Under the pieces are notes generated by a model. It did not search any database. It was not told where the DNA came from and was given only the letters and a program-made list of their open reading frames with translations. From contig JAQBNQ010000042.1 of NCBI GenBank assembly GCA_028288545.1, forward strand, positions 1 through 6,918: a DNA stretch of 6,918 bases, given 5' to 3'. The stretch is from Bacteroidota bacterium (GTDB taxonomy: Bacteria > Bacteroidota > Bacteroidia > Chitinophagales > LD1). Positions 1-6,508 of the stretch are shown piece by piece (positions within the stretch are counted from its first letter, which is position 1; every line of letters starts with the position of its first letter). A program made the translations under genes and the position numbers.

Positions 1-591
1 ACCGTTCTTATAAGCTCCGCGGATACGCTTGTAGGCCTTCAACAATCTCTCTTCAACTTTCTTAGCCTGTTTGTCTGAATCTTTCTGAAGTTCCTTTTCT
101 TCTTTCTCAGTTTCTTCAATGATCTTCTCCAGTTCTTTCTTCTTGTTCTTCAGGTTCTTTTCGCGCTCTTTGATGGTCTTTTCAGTTTCATCAAGTACCG
201 CTTGTTTCGAATCTATTTTGATAGTTGAATCACCTATCTTTTTATCGCACAACTGTATTTCAAGTTTCTGCAGTTCAATTTCCTTTGAAAGCGCATCGTA
301 CTCGCGATTGTTCTTTACGTTGTTTTGTTGCTTCTCATAACGGCTGATCAATTCCTTGGCAAGCGCCTTGGCATTTTTGCGGTTTTTGATCTCCTCTTCC
401 AATTCAGCGGCTTCATCCTGCGAGTTTTTTAAACGGGTATGTAAGCCTTCAATTTCGTCCTCCAGTTCCTTCACTTCAATAGGAAGTTCTCCTTTCAAAA
501 TCTGAATCTTGTCAATCTTCGAATCAATTTGCTGAAGTTCCCATAACTGGGTCAATTTCTCATCAATCGAAAGTTCTTTGGTTGCTGCCAT
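1..591 (-). CDS. C4-type zinc-ribbon / coiled-coil protein (DUF164, COG1579-like), C-terminus cut by window edge
   Basis: Partial gene: 197 codons are present from the ATG at 591-589, open to the window edge. The product starts MAATKELSIDEKLTQLW. From about residue 25 to 185 it is almost entirely charged heptad-like helix, rich in E, K, L and I, as in a long antiparallel coiled coil. The stretch NVKNNREYDALSKEIELQ (about residues 112-129) and the final KAYKRIRGAYKNG resemble the Bacteroidota members of the COG1579 family. In that family the coiled coil is followed by a short C-terminal zinc ribbon with two CxxC pairs. That ribbon would lie beyond position 1 and is not visible, so zinc binding is inferred from family. 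The start is only 2 bp past the nif3 stop, which implies one mRNA and probably translational coupling. Pairing with a Nif3 gene is common for this family. Its biochemical role is not firmly known; a nucleic-acid-binding or scaffold role is only a guess. Confidence 0.85.
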   Translation of the reverse strand, partial: MAATKELSIDEKLTQLWELQQIDSKIDKIQILKGELPIEVKELEDEIEGLHTRLKNSQDEAAELEEEIKNRKNAKALAKELISRYEKQQNNVKNNREYDALSKEIELQKLEIQLCDKKIGDSTIKIDSKQAVLDETEKTIKEREKNLKNKKKELEKIIEETEKEEKELQKDSDKQAKKVEERLLKAYKRIRGAYKNG

Positions 592-593
592 AT

Positions 594-1688
594 TTATAAA
601 TATTTGATTGGGTTTGTGTTTACTTTACTGATTTGGGCTGCAAATGTAGGGAATTTTTCCAAAATATGCTCATAAAGAAGGTCTTTGGTAAATTGCTCGC
701 TTTCAAAGTGTCCGATGTCAGCCACCACGATCTTTCCATCCGCATCAAAAAAGTCGTGATACTTAAAGTCGCCCGTAATAAAAACATCAGCCCTTTCGGC
801 TATGGCATTGTTCAATAAAAACCTCCCTGCTCCTCCACAAACCGCCACTCTTTTTACCGCTTTACCTAAAAGCGGCGTATAGCGTATACAATCTGTGCCC
901 ATTTTTCTTTTAACAAACTTCAGAAAGGAAAGTTCATCCATTTCGGTTTTCAGGTTTCCAACCATACCGCTACCAACCATATTATATTGGTTATCAAGCC
1001 CTACTATGTCATATGCTACTTCTTCATAAGGATGAGAAGCCAACAAAGCTTCTATCACTTTCCTTTCAATATTTGTCGGAAAAATGGTCTCAAACCTAAC
1101 TTCCTCCACCTCTTCCTGCACTCCTTTTTTGCCTATAGTCGGGCTGGAAGCCGCATTGCCTTTAAAGGTGCCTTTACCGTTACCGGCATAACTGGTCTCG
1201 CTGTAATTACCAATATGTCCCGCTCCGGCTTCAAACAAGGCATTCGCAACTTTTTGATGATGCGCCACAGGAATGAAGGTGTACAGCTTTTTAAGCAATT
1301 GCGTTTTGGGCAGCAAAATCCGGGTGTCGGTCAATCCCAGTCTTTCACAAATTTTAGCGTTAACGCCGGCAAATACATTGTCGTAATTGGTGTGTATAGC
1401 GTAGATGGCAATGTTATTCTTTATCGCTTTTATAACTACCCGTTCAACATAATTTTTGCCATTCAGTTTTTTCAGGCCTCCGAAAACAATGGGATGATGC
1501 GCAATTATCAACTGGCATTTTTCACGGATAGCCTCATCAACAACAGCTTCGGTAGCATCCAATGTTATCAAGGCCTTTTTGACGATGGCATTTTTATCGC
1601 CCACTATCAAACCGCTGTTGTCGTAATTTTCCTGGTATTCAAGCGGCGCTATGCTTTCAAGAAAATCGGTTATCTCTTTTATTTTCAT
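594..1688 (-). CDS. Nif3-like dinuclear metal centre protein, long YqfO-type form (DUF34/NIF3)
   Basis: A complete 364-residue Nif3/DUF34 protein. The family forms cytosolic toroidal hexamers with a two-metal site in each subunit. It is often labelled GTP cyclohydrolase 1 type 2, but its physiological reaction is unsettled. Expected metal ligands are present: His64-His65 in IIAHHP, Asp103 in HTNYD, and His327 plus Glu331 in GHFESE. The short E. coli form (YbgI) is about 247 residues. This one carries the extra middle domain (about residues 125-235) typical of Bacillus YqfO-type proteins. The conserved opening YDNSGLIVG (22-30) and closing NPIKYL are also present. The start is the ATG at 1688-1686, preceded by an AT-rich leader with no clear Shine-Dalgarno. 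The gene is followed after 2 bp by the zinc-ribbon gene. It lies 148 bp downstream of the cysteine desulfurase, so read-through from that promoter is possible, but no strong promoter of its own was found. Confidence 0.93.
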   Translation of the reverse strand: MKIKEITDFLESIAPLEYQENYDNSGLIVGDKNAIVKKALITLDATEAVVDEAIREKCQLIIAHHPIVFGGLKKLNGKNYVERVVIKAIKNNIAIYAIHTNYDNVFAGVNAKICERLGLTDTRILLPKTQLLKKLYTFIPVAHHQKVANALFEAGAGHIGNYSETSYAGNGKGTFKGNAASSPTIGKKGVQEEVEEVRFETIFPTNIERKVIEALLASHPYEEVAYDIVGLDNQYNMVGSGMVGNLKTEMDELSFLKFVKRKMGTDCIRYTPLLGKAVKRVAVCGGAGRFLLNNAIAERADVFITGDFKYHDFFDADGKIVVADIGHFESEQFTKDLLYEHILEKFPTFAAQISKVNTNPIKYL

Positions 1689-1701
1689 ATTTAAGCATTG
1701 G

Positions 1702-1803
1702 TTATAACAAAGGGCTGAAACCTAGCGGACAAACATTAGGAAGTATAGTGCATTGTGCATTCATTATATCCGGAACTGCACAAGCGAGGGCGACAACTAC
1801 CAT
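1702..1803 (-). CDS. Doubtful 33-codon ORF ahead of nif3, three cysteines
   Basis: A short open frame in the gap between the cysteine desulfurase and nif3. It begins at an ATG preceded by T8AAA and ends in TAA 13 nt before the nif3 start. The product starts MVVVALACAVPDIMNAQC and continues through CPLGF to a final SPLL. It is hydrophobic, with Cys at positions 8, 18 and 25. Nothing about it is recognised. It could be a leader peptide for nif3, a small membrane peptide, or chance: a frame of 33 codons without a stop is not rare in random sequence. It is listed because of its position and cysteine content, not because of homology. Confidence 0.15.
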   Translation of the reverse strand: MVVVALACAVPDIMNAQCTILPNVCPLGFSPLL

Positions 1804-1806
1804 TTT

Positions 1807-1831
1807 AAAAAAAAGCAAACGGTATTTTTGC
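1807..1831 (-). terminator. Weak intrinsic-terminator-like hairpin after the cysteine desulfurase
   Basis: Read on the minus strand, a 5-bp stem (GCAAA / TTTGC) with a 7-nt loop is followed directly by eight T residues, starting 5 nt after the desulfurase stop. The placement and T-run fit a Rho-independent terminator. The stem is short with only two G-C pairs, so termination would be partial at best and may let RNA polymerase continue into nif3. Confidence 0.35.
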
Positions 1832-1836
1832 AGCAT

Positions 1837-3003
1837 TTAAGTGTGGACTGTAGATTGTGGATGTTGAACAACTTGCTGGGTAAACATCTTTTTCAAAACA
1901 TCCACGGTATAATCAATTTCTTCTTTGGTGTTGTACTTGCTAAACGAAAACCGTACAGCTTTACGCAAGGGATCGGCCTTAATACCTTCTAAAACGTGAG
2001 AACCTTTCTCCGAACCCGAGGTACAGGCACTTCCGCCACTCGCTGCAATACCAGATATATCCAGGTTAAACAGGATCAGTTCAGTCTTTTCGCCGGGAGG
2101 TAGCGAAACACTTAGTACTTTATAATTGCTACCGGTTTCAGTTATATCCCCATTAAAAGCAATACCCGGAACTTTATCGCGAAGAGAAGTGATCATATAG
2201 TTCTTCAGCCCGCTTAAATAGATTCTGTTATCCTCCATATTTTCAACGGCCATTTCAAGCGCTTTACCCAGCCCGACAATGCCATACACATTTTCGGTGC
2301 CGGCCCTCATATTCCGCTCCTGCGAACCGCCATCAATAAAAGGCTTTAGTGCAGCCTCGCCATTTACATAAACAAAGCCAACACCTTTGGGGCCATGAAA
2401 CTTATGCGACGAACCACTTAAAAAGTGAATCTTGGTCTTCTGTACATCCATCGGGTAATACCCTACTGTTTGAACAGTATCTGAATGAAAGTAAGCGCCG
2501 TATTTTGCACAGAGTTCCGATACTCTTTCCATATCTAACAAGGTCCCTATCTCATTATTGGCCTGCATTAAGCTCACCAACGTTTTTTGCGACGTATCTT
2601 TTAATAACTCTTCAAGCTGTTCATAATCAACCTGTCCTTGTGCATCAAGGTTCAGGTAATCAACCTTAACACCATTCTTTCCTACTGCTTCAACAGAGTG
2701 AAGAACACAATGATGTTCAATTTGCGTGGAGATAATTCGGGTAACTCCCAAATCGCGCACGGCACCTTTAATGATCATATTGCTGCTTTCGGTACCACCG
2801 CCGGTAAAAAATATCTCCGAAGTGGAAGCATTCAGGTACTTAGCCACCACCTTGCGGGCTTTTTCAACTGCGGCCTTAGCCTTCCTTCCAAACCCATGTA
2901 TAGAGGATGGATTACCGTAGAACTCCGTCATGTACGGTATCATCTCCTCCAAAACCTGTTTATCTATCTGGGTGGTAGCGGCATTATCGAAGTAAACTTT
3001 CAT
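1837..3003 (-). CDS. Cysteine desulfurase, NifS/IscS family (class V aminotransferase fold)
   Basis: A complete 388-residue PLP enzyme that converts L-cysteine to L-alanine and passes the sulfur, as a persulfide, to Fe-S scaffold or tRNA-thiolation partners in the cytosol. The N-terminus MKVYFDNAATT is diagnostic for the family. Other visible elements are GNPSSIHGFGR (30-40), the GGGTESSN cofactor-phosphate region (68-75), His97 in IEHH stacking over PLP, Asp175 and Gln178 in HSDTVQ, and the Schiff-base Lys201 in GSSHKFHGPKG. NMRAGTENV (231-239) and the persulfide Cys327 in SGGSACTSGS complete the set. The Cys loop with SACTS indicates the group I (IscS/NifS) type rather than SufS. No scaffold gene (iscU, sufU) or iscR is adjacent, so its acceptor cannot be inferred from context. 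The C-terminal tail after about residue 375 is polar and not conserved. Transcription probably starts from the promoter at 3018-3049. The symbol is left blank because nifS and iscS are not separable here. Confidence 0.95.
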   Translation of the reverse strand: MKVYFDNAATTQIDKQVLEEMIPYMTEFYGNPSSIHGFGRKAKAAVEKARKVVAKYLNASTSEIFFTGGGTESSNMIIKGAVRDLGVTRIISTQIEHHCVLHSVEAVGKNGVKVDYLNLDAQGQVDYEQLEELLKDTSQKTLVSLMQANNEIGTLLDMERVSELCAKYGAYFHSDTVQTVGYYPMDVQKTKIHFLSGSSHKFHGPKGVGFVYVNGEAALKPFIDGGSQERNMRAGTENVYGIVGLGKALEMAVENMEDNRIYLSGLKNYMITSLRDKVPGIAFNGDITETGSNYKVLSVSLPPGEKTELILFNLDISGIAASGGSACTSGSEKGSHVLEGIKADPLRKAVRFSFSKYNTKEEIDYTVDVLKKMFTQQVVQHPQSTVHT

Positions 3004-3017
3004 TAAAAGACTTTGTG

Positions 3018-3049
3018 CAAAAATAAGGGATTTAAAGATATGGGTTCAA
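3018..3049 (-). promoter_or_regulatory. Bacteroidota-type promoter of the cysteine desulfurase gene
   Basis: On the minus strand a TTG (3049-3047) is followed after 21 nt by TATTTTTG (3025-3018), an exact match to the Bacteroidota -7 consensus TAnnTTTG with an upstream -33 TTG at accepted spacing. The last G of the -7 box is 14 nt before the ATG, so the leader would be under about 12 nt. This marks the desulfurase as separately transcribed from pyrG. Confidence 0.65.
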
Positions 3050-3120
3050 CAACAGGCAATTTAAGATTTATGCCCCTAAATTGATGCGTGAAACGCCTAC
3101 CTTTAGATAACTCTTGTAAC

Positions 3121-4779
3121 CTAGCTATTTGCAGTTGCCTGTGAGCCTTCCTTTACTTCAGCCTTTTTTTTTAAATCTGCATTGAAGTTAACTGCTGCTT
3201 TTACAAAGCCTACAAACAGCGGATGTGGATTGTCAACCGTTGATTTAAGTTCGGGGTGAAACTGAACGCCTACAAAATGTGGATGTGTTGGAATCTCCAC
3301 TATTTCAACCAGGTTATTATCGGGGTTCTTTCCTACTGCTATCATTCCGGCAGCCTCAAATTGTTCAAGGTATTTATTGTTGAACTCAAAACGGTGACGG
3401 TGACGCTCAGAAATATGTTCAGAACCGTATAGCTTTTTAGAAATAGAATTAGGTGCCAGGTCGCAACGATAAGCCCCCAAACGCATGGTGCCACCCTTGT
3501 TTTTTATCTTCTTCTGGGCTTCCATCATATCAATTACCGTATGGGTTGTGGAAGGATCCATTTCGGTGGAGTGAGCGTCTTTCATACCCAAAACATTGCG
3601 GGCATATTCAATTACAGCGCATTGCATTCCCAGGCAAATACCAAAAAACGGAATGTTGTTTTCGCGCACGTATTTAATGGCTGTTATCTTTCCTTCAATA
3701 CCGCGGGTACCAAAGCCCGGCGCTACTAAAACACCTTGCAAATGGCCCAGTTTTTCCTCTACGTTAAACTCATCAATATGCTCGGAGTGTATAGGCTCAA
3801 CTATAACATCGCAGTTATTGCTTACACCCGCATGAATAAACGATTCGTGAATGGATTTATAAGCGTCTTGCAACTCAATGTACTTTCCAACAAGGCCTAT
3901 GCGCACCTCTCCTTTTGGATGACGCAGCTTCTTCAAAAACTGCTGCCACTTGGTAAGGTCAATCGGGTTATCGGCTGATAACTGGAGTTTCTTTAAAACG
4001 GTAATATCCAGGTGCTCTTTCTGCATTTCTAAAGGCACCGCGTAAATGGTGTCCACATCCAATGCCTGTATTACTGAGCCTCTGTCAACGTTACAGAAAA
4101 GAGCCAGCTTTTTACGCATATCGTCGGTAAGTGGCAATTCTGTTCTGCAAACCAATATATCCGGACGTACCCCAATAGTTTGCAACTCTTTAACCGAGTG
4201 CTGGGTTGGTTTTGTTTTTAACTCCTTGGCCGCCTTTAAGTAAGGTATCAGCGTTAAGTGGCAAACAAGGGTATCGTGTTCTTCCTTTTCCCAACGTATC
4301 TGGCGCAGTGTTTCTATGTACGGAAGTGCTTCAATATCACCCACTGTACCACCTATTTCAGTAATAACAATATCAAATTCACCGGTTTTGCCCAACAACA
4401 ACATTCTGCGCTTAATCTCATCGGTAATATGAGGTATTACCTGAACGGTTTTACCCAAATAAGCACCTTCGCGCTCTTTGTTTATTACAGTTTGATAAAC
4501 ACGTCCGGTTGTAACGTTATTAGCCTGTGAGGTAGGGATATTTAAAAAGCGTTCGTAGTGACCCAGATCCAAATCGGTTTCAGCACCATCTTCAGTTACA
4601 TAACACTCGCCATGCTCGTATGGATTCAGCGTTCCGGGATCAACATTAATATAGGGATCGAATTTTTGGATGGTTACCCTGTATCCCCGCGCCTGTAGAA
4701 GCTTAGCGAGTGACGCAGCGAAAATCCCTTTTCCTAACGATGAAGTAACACCACCGGTTACGAAAATATATTTAGCCAT
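3121..4779 (-). CDS. pyrG: CTP synthase (glutamine-hydrolysing)
   Basis: A complete 552-residue CTP synthase, which makes CTP from UTP, ATP and glutamine as the last step of de novo pyrimidine nucleotide synthesis. The N-terminal synthetase domain (about 1-270) has the P-loop GGVTSSLGKG (9-18), the KFDPYINVDPGTLNP segment (39-53), and the magnesium ligands Asp71 and Glu141 (ITEIGGTVGDIE). The C-terminal class I glutamine amidotransferase domain (about 290-535) has nucleophile Cys382 in FGICLGMQ and His508/Glu510 in VQFHPE. The oxyanion segment reads APGFGTRG, where many bacteria have PGGFG. The start is the ATG at 4779-4777, giving the standard MAKYIFVTGG opening. The frame stays open 177 nt further upstream, but that extension has no family similarity and overlaps the divergent gene. 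A charged tail (from about 535, rich in K, E, A) makes it slightly longer than E. coli PyrG (545). Confidence 0.97.
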   Translation of the reverse strand: MAKYIFVTGGVTSSLGKGIFAASLAKLLQARGYRVTIQKFDPYINVDPGTLNPYEHGECYVTEDGAETDLDLGHYERFLNIPTSQANNVTTGRVYQTVINKEREGAYLGKTVQVIPHITDEIKRRMLLLGKTGEFDIVITEIGGTVGDIEALPYIETLRQIRWEKEEHDTLVCHLTLIPYLKAAKELKTKPTQHSVKELQTIGVRPDILVCRTELPLTDDMRKKLALFCNVDRGSVIQALDVDTIYAVPLEMQKEHLDITVLKKLQLSADNPIDLTKWQQFLKKLRHPKGEVRIGLVGKYIELQDAYKSIHESFIHAGVSNNCDVIVEPIHSEHIDEFNVEEKLGHLQGVLVAPGFGTRGIEGKITAIKYVRENNIPFFGICLGMQCAVIEYARNVLGMKDAHSTEMDPSTTHTVIDMMEAQKKIKNKGGTMRLGAYRCDLAPNSISKKLYGSEHISERHRHRFEFNNKYLEQFEAAGMIAVGKNPDNNLVEIVEIPTHPHFVGVQFHPELKSTVDNPHPLFVGFVKAAVNFNADLKKKAEVKEGSQATANS

Positions 4780-4793
4780 TGATTTTAGTTTCA

Positions 4794-4821
4794 CAAAAAT
4801 AGCAATAAGCCGGTAAGCAAA
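4794..4821 (-). promoter_or_regulatory. Probable Bacteroidota-type promoter of pyrG
   Basis: On the minus strand TATTTTTG (4801-4794) exactly fits the -7 consensus TAnnTTTG. TTTG (4821-4818) lies 16 nt upstream of it, one base short of the usual 17-23 spacing. The -7 box ends 14 nt before the pyrG ATG, the same distance as at the desulfurase gene, which strengthens the call. No matching box was found for the plus-strand gene starting at 4898. Confidence 0.55.
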
Positions 4822-4897
4822 GCATAGTTGTTGAATAATAATTAACGGTGTGGAAACTTTAAGTTGATTTGGAAAAGATTTGTTTGCTTTGAAGTGG

Positions 4898-6505
4898 ATG
4901 AAAAGCCTTTGGAAATTCCTTTTTTTACTGTTATTGAGCAATTTACCGGTGGTCACCTATTCACAAAACTGGTTGTGGGCACATGATGGCGAGGGTATTG
5001 GCAATAATGCCTCCAACGCAATTACCTCTGATCCCCAGGGTAATACTTATATGACAGGTTATATTGCCGGACAGGCTTTCTTTTCCGGAACCAACTACCA
5101 GGGCCGCGGCGTTGAGGATGTTTATATTGCCAAGTACGACAATAACGGAAACCTGGTTTGGGTAAAACTAGCCGGGGGCGATGGGAACGAAAGGGCTTAT
5201 GGCATAAAATACCAAAACGGCAATTTGTATATAACCGGAAGGTTTGAGGATACCGCCTATTTTGAAAGTACCCAGCTTATCAGCCGGGGAGGCGCCGATA
5301 TTTTTGTGGCTAAATACGATGACAATGGCAATTTAATTTGGGTAAGGAAGGCCGGAGGTCCCAACCAGGATTATGCTTCTTCGCTGGACCTGGATGATGC
5401 CGGCAATGTGTACATAGCCGGTTCCTACCAAAATTCAATAGTTTTTGACACGGTTCATCTTTCTACGGCTAACCTTTATAATGAGTCGTTTTATGCCAAG
5501 TACGACAACAATGGCAATTTGGTTTGGGCGAAAACCACCGTGGGCAATGGCAGTAACCTGATAACCGGGATTGCTTTTGATCATCACAACTCAGTTTTTG
5601 TTACCGGCTTTTTTGGTGGAACACTAAGGATTGACACCGGAACCGTTAATTCGCTTTCGCCCAGTTACGATATCTTTTTAGCCAAAATTGATGAGGGAGC
5701 AGGGCTTGAATGGATCACAAGGGCAGGAAGTAGCTACGAGGACGAGGCTCTGGCCGTTTGCAGCGATAACAACGGAAACCCTATTATGACAGGTTATTAC
5801 TCAGGAACCGCGTTTTTTGGACCTGATTCTGTAACGCACGAATACTATGATGATGTATTTGTGGCTAAATACGATGGCAATGGCAATAATTTATGGGTAC
5901 GGGGCGGAAAGGGGCCGCATATTGATATCGGTTTTGCCCTTATAAGCGATAACAGCGGCAACATTTTTGTAACCGGAATTTTTGAGCAGAGCATAAATTT
6001 TGATGGTAACACTCTAAGCTGTACCGCCCGGCAAACCTTTACCGTTAGCTATAGTCCTTATGGTAATGTGCGATGGCTGGTGGCCGCAGGTGGAACGCAA
6101 ACTGCCGCCGGGCTGGGTATTAATTTAGTTCCATCAGGTAATGTGGCCATTAGCGGCTACTATGAATACACCTGCATTTTTGGCTCTACTCCTGCCCTTA
6201 CGGTGGCCGATGCCAGTAACATTTTTATTGCAGAATACGACCCACCCGCAGTAAACGATGGCATTGTTTATGTGGGTGGTAATGATTTGAAACTGCATCC
6301 AAACCCGGTAATTGCAGGGCAAAATGTTTTTTTGAATTTACCAATCTCAACCGGGTACCGTATTGTGAACACTCTTGGCGAAACCTTTAGCCAGGGAGAA
6401 CTGACCGAAAACGGACTTATTAATACCACAGGGTTAAAGACAGGGTTTTACCTGGTTGAACTTAAAGGAGATAAAAACGGGGTTGCCAAACTTGTTATCG
6501 AATAA
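4898..6505 (+). CDS. Secreted SBBP-repeat beta-propeller protein with T9SS type A sorting domain
   Basis: A 535-residue exported protein. Residues 1-22 form a Sec signal peptide: MKSLWKF, a Leu/Phe-rich core, and probable cleavage after TYS before QNW. Residues 25-448 hold seven SBBP-like units of 60-62 residues, each running from a W-containing strand (WVKLAGG type) through a D-x-x-GN-x-Y-x-TG motif to a DxFxAKYD end. AKYD-like elements lie at about 78, 138, 200, 262, 323, 383 and 445. Such repeats are predicted to fold as a beta-propeller. The last 73 residues (463-535) are a T9SS type A C-terminal domain: LHPNP, TGFYLVEL and the final KLVIE. The protein should cross the outer membrane by T9SS and be released or anchored at the surface. 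Its ligand or role is unknown. The ATG at 4898 is preferred over a TTG 18 nt upstream because it gives a canonical signal peptide. The gene is divergent from pyrG. Confidence 0.92.
   Translation: MKSLWKFLFLLLLSNLPVVTYSQNWLWAHDGEGIGNNASNAITSDPQGNTYMTGYIAGQAFFSGTNYQGRGVEDVYIAKYDNNGNLVWVKLAGGDGNERAYGIKYQNGNLYITGRFEDTAYFESTQLISRGGADIFVAKYDDNGNLIWVRKAGGPNQDYASSLDLDDAGNVYIAGSYQNSIVFDTVHLSTANLYNESFYAKYDNNGNLVWAKTTVGNGSNLITGIAFDHHNSVFVTGFFGGTLRIDTGTVNSLSPSYDIFLAKIDEGAGLEWITRAGSSYEDEALAVCSDNNGNPIMTGYYSGTAFFGPDSVTHEYYDDVFVAKYDGNGNNLWVRGGKGPHIDIGFALISDNSGNIFVTGIFEQSINFDGNTLSCTARQTFTVSYSPYGNVRWLVAAGGTQTAAGLGINLVPSGNVAISGYYEYTCIFGSTPALTVADASNIFIAEYDPPAVNDGIVYVGGNDLKLHPNPVIAGQNVFLNLPISTGYRIVNTLGETFSQGELTENGLINTTGLKTGFYLVELKGDKNGVAKLVIE
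4970..6241 (+). repeat. Seven tandem SBBP-like coding repeats (about 183 bp each)
   Basis: Within the secreted protein gene the core AKYDNNGNLVW recurs with a period of 60, 62, 62, 61, 60 and 62 residues. The second to fourth cores (residues 78-90, 138-150, 200-212) are nearly identical in protein. Their codons differ (AAC/AAT, GGA/GGC, CTG/TTG/TTA), so the repeats are diverged rather than recent duplications. The later units are more degraded, for example SYSPYGNVRW in the sixth core and AEYDPP in the seventh. Confidence 0.85.
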
Positions 6506-6508
6506 GGA

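Noticed and set aside
987..1694. Long plus-strand frame opposite nif3 (235 codons)
   Set aside because: It lies wholly antisense to a clearly conserved gene with intact metal ligands, and its product has no recognisable features, so it is a shadow frame.
1748..1761. Tandem GTGCATT x2 as an operator or repeat element
   Set aside because: Two copies of 7 bp are within chance expectation, and the position inside the doubtful small ORF gives no support.
3086..3096. GCGT-GAA-ACGC inverted repeat after pyrG as a terminator
   Set aside because: The stem is only 4 bp and no T-run follows on the minus strand, so it is too weak to call.
4880..4897. TTG start giving six extra residues on the propeller protein
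   Set aside because: The ATG at 4898 gives a canonical signal peptide (MKSLWKF plus hydrophobic core); the TTG start adds nothing conserved.
4822..4897. Promoter for the plus-strand propeller gene
   Set aside because: Near matches such as TTGATTTG and AAGATTTG each miss the TA of TAnnTTTG and lack a TTG at correct spacing; no site can be supported.
4780..4956. 59-residue N-terminal extension of CTP synthase
   Set aside because: The frame is open, but the family starts at MAKYIFVTGG. The extension is unlike any CTP synthase, spans the probable promoter and overlaps the divergent gene's start.
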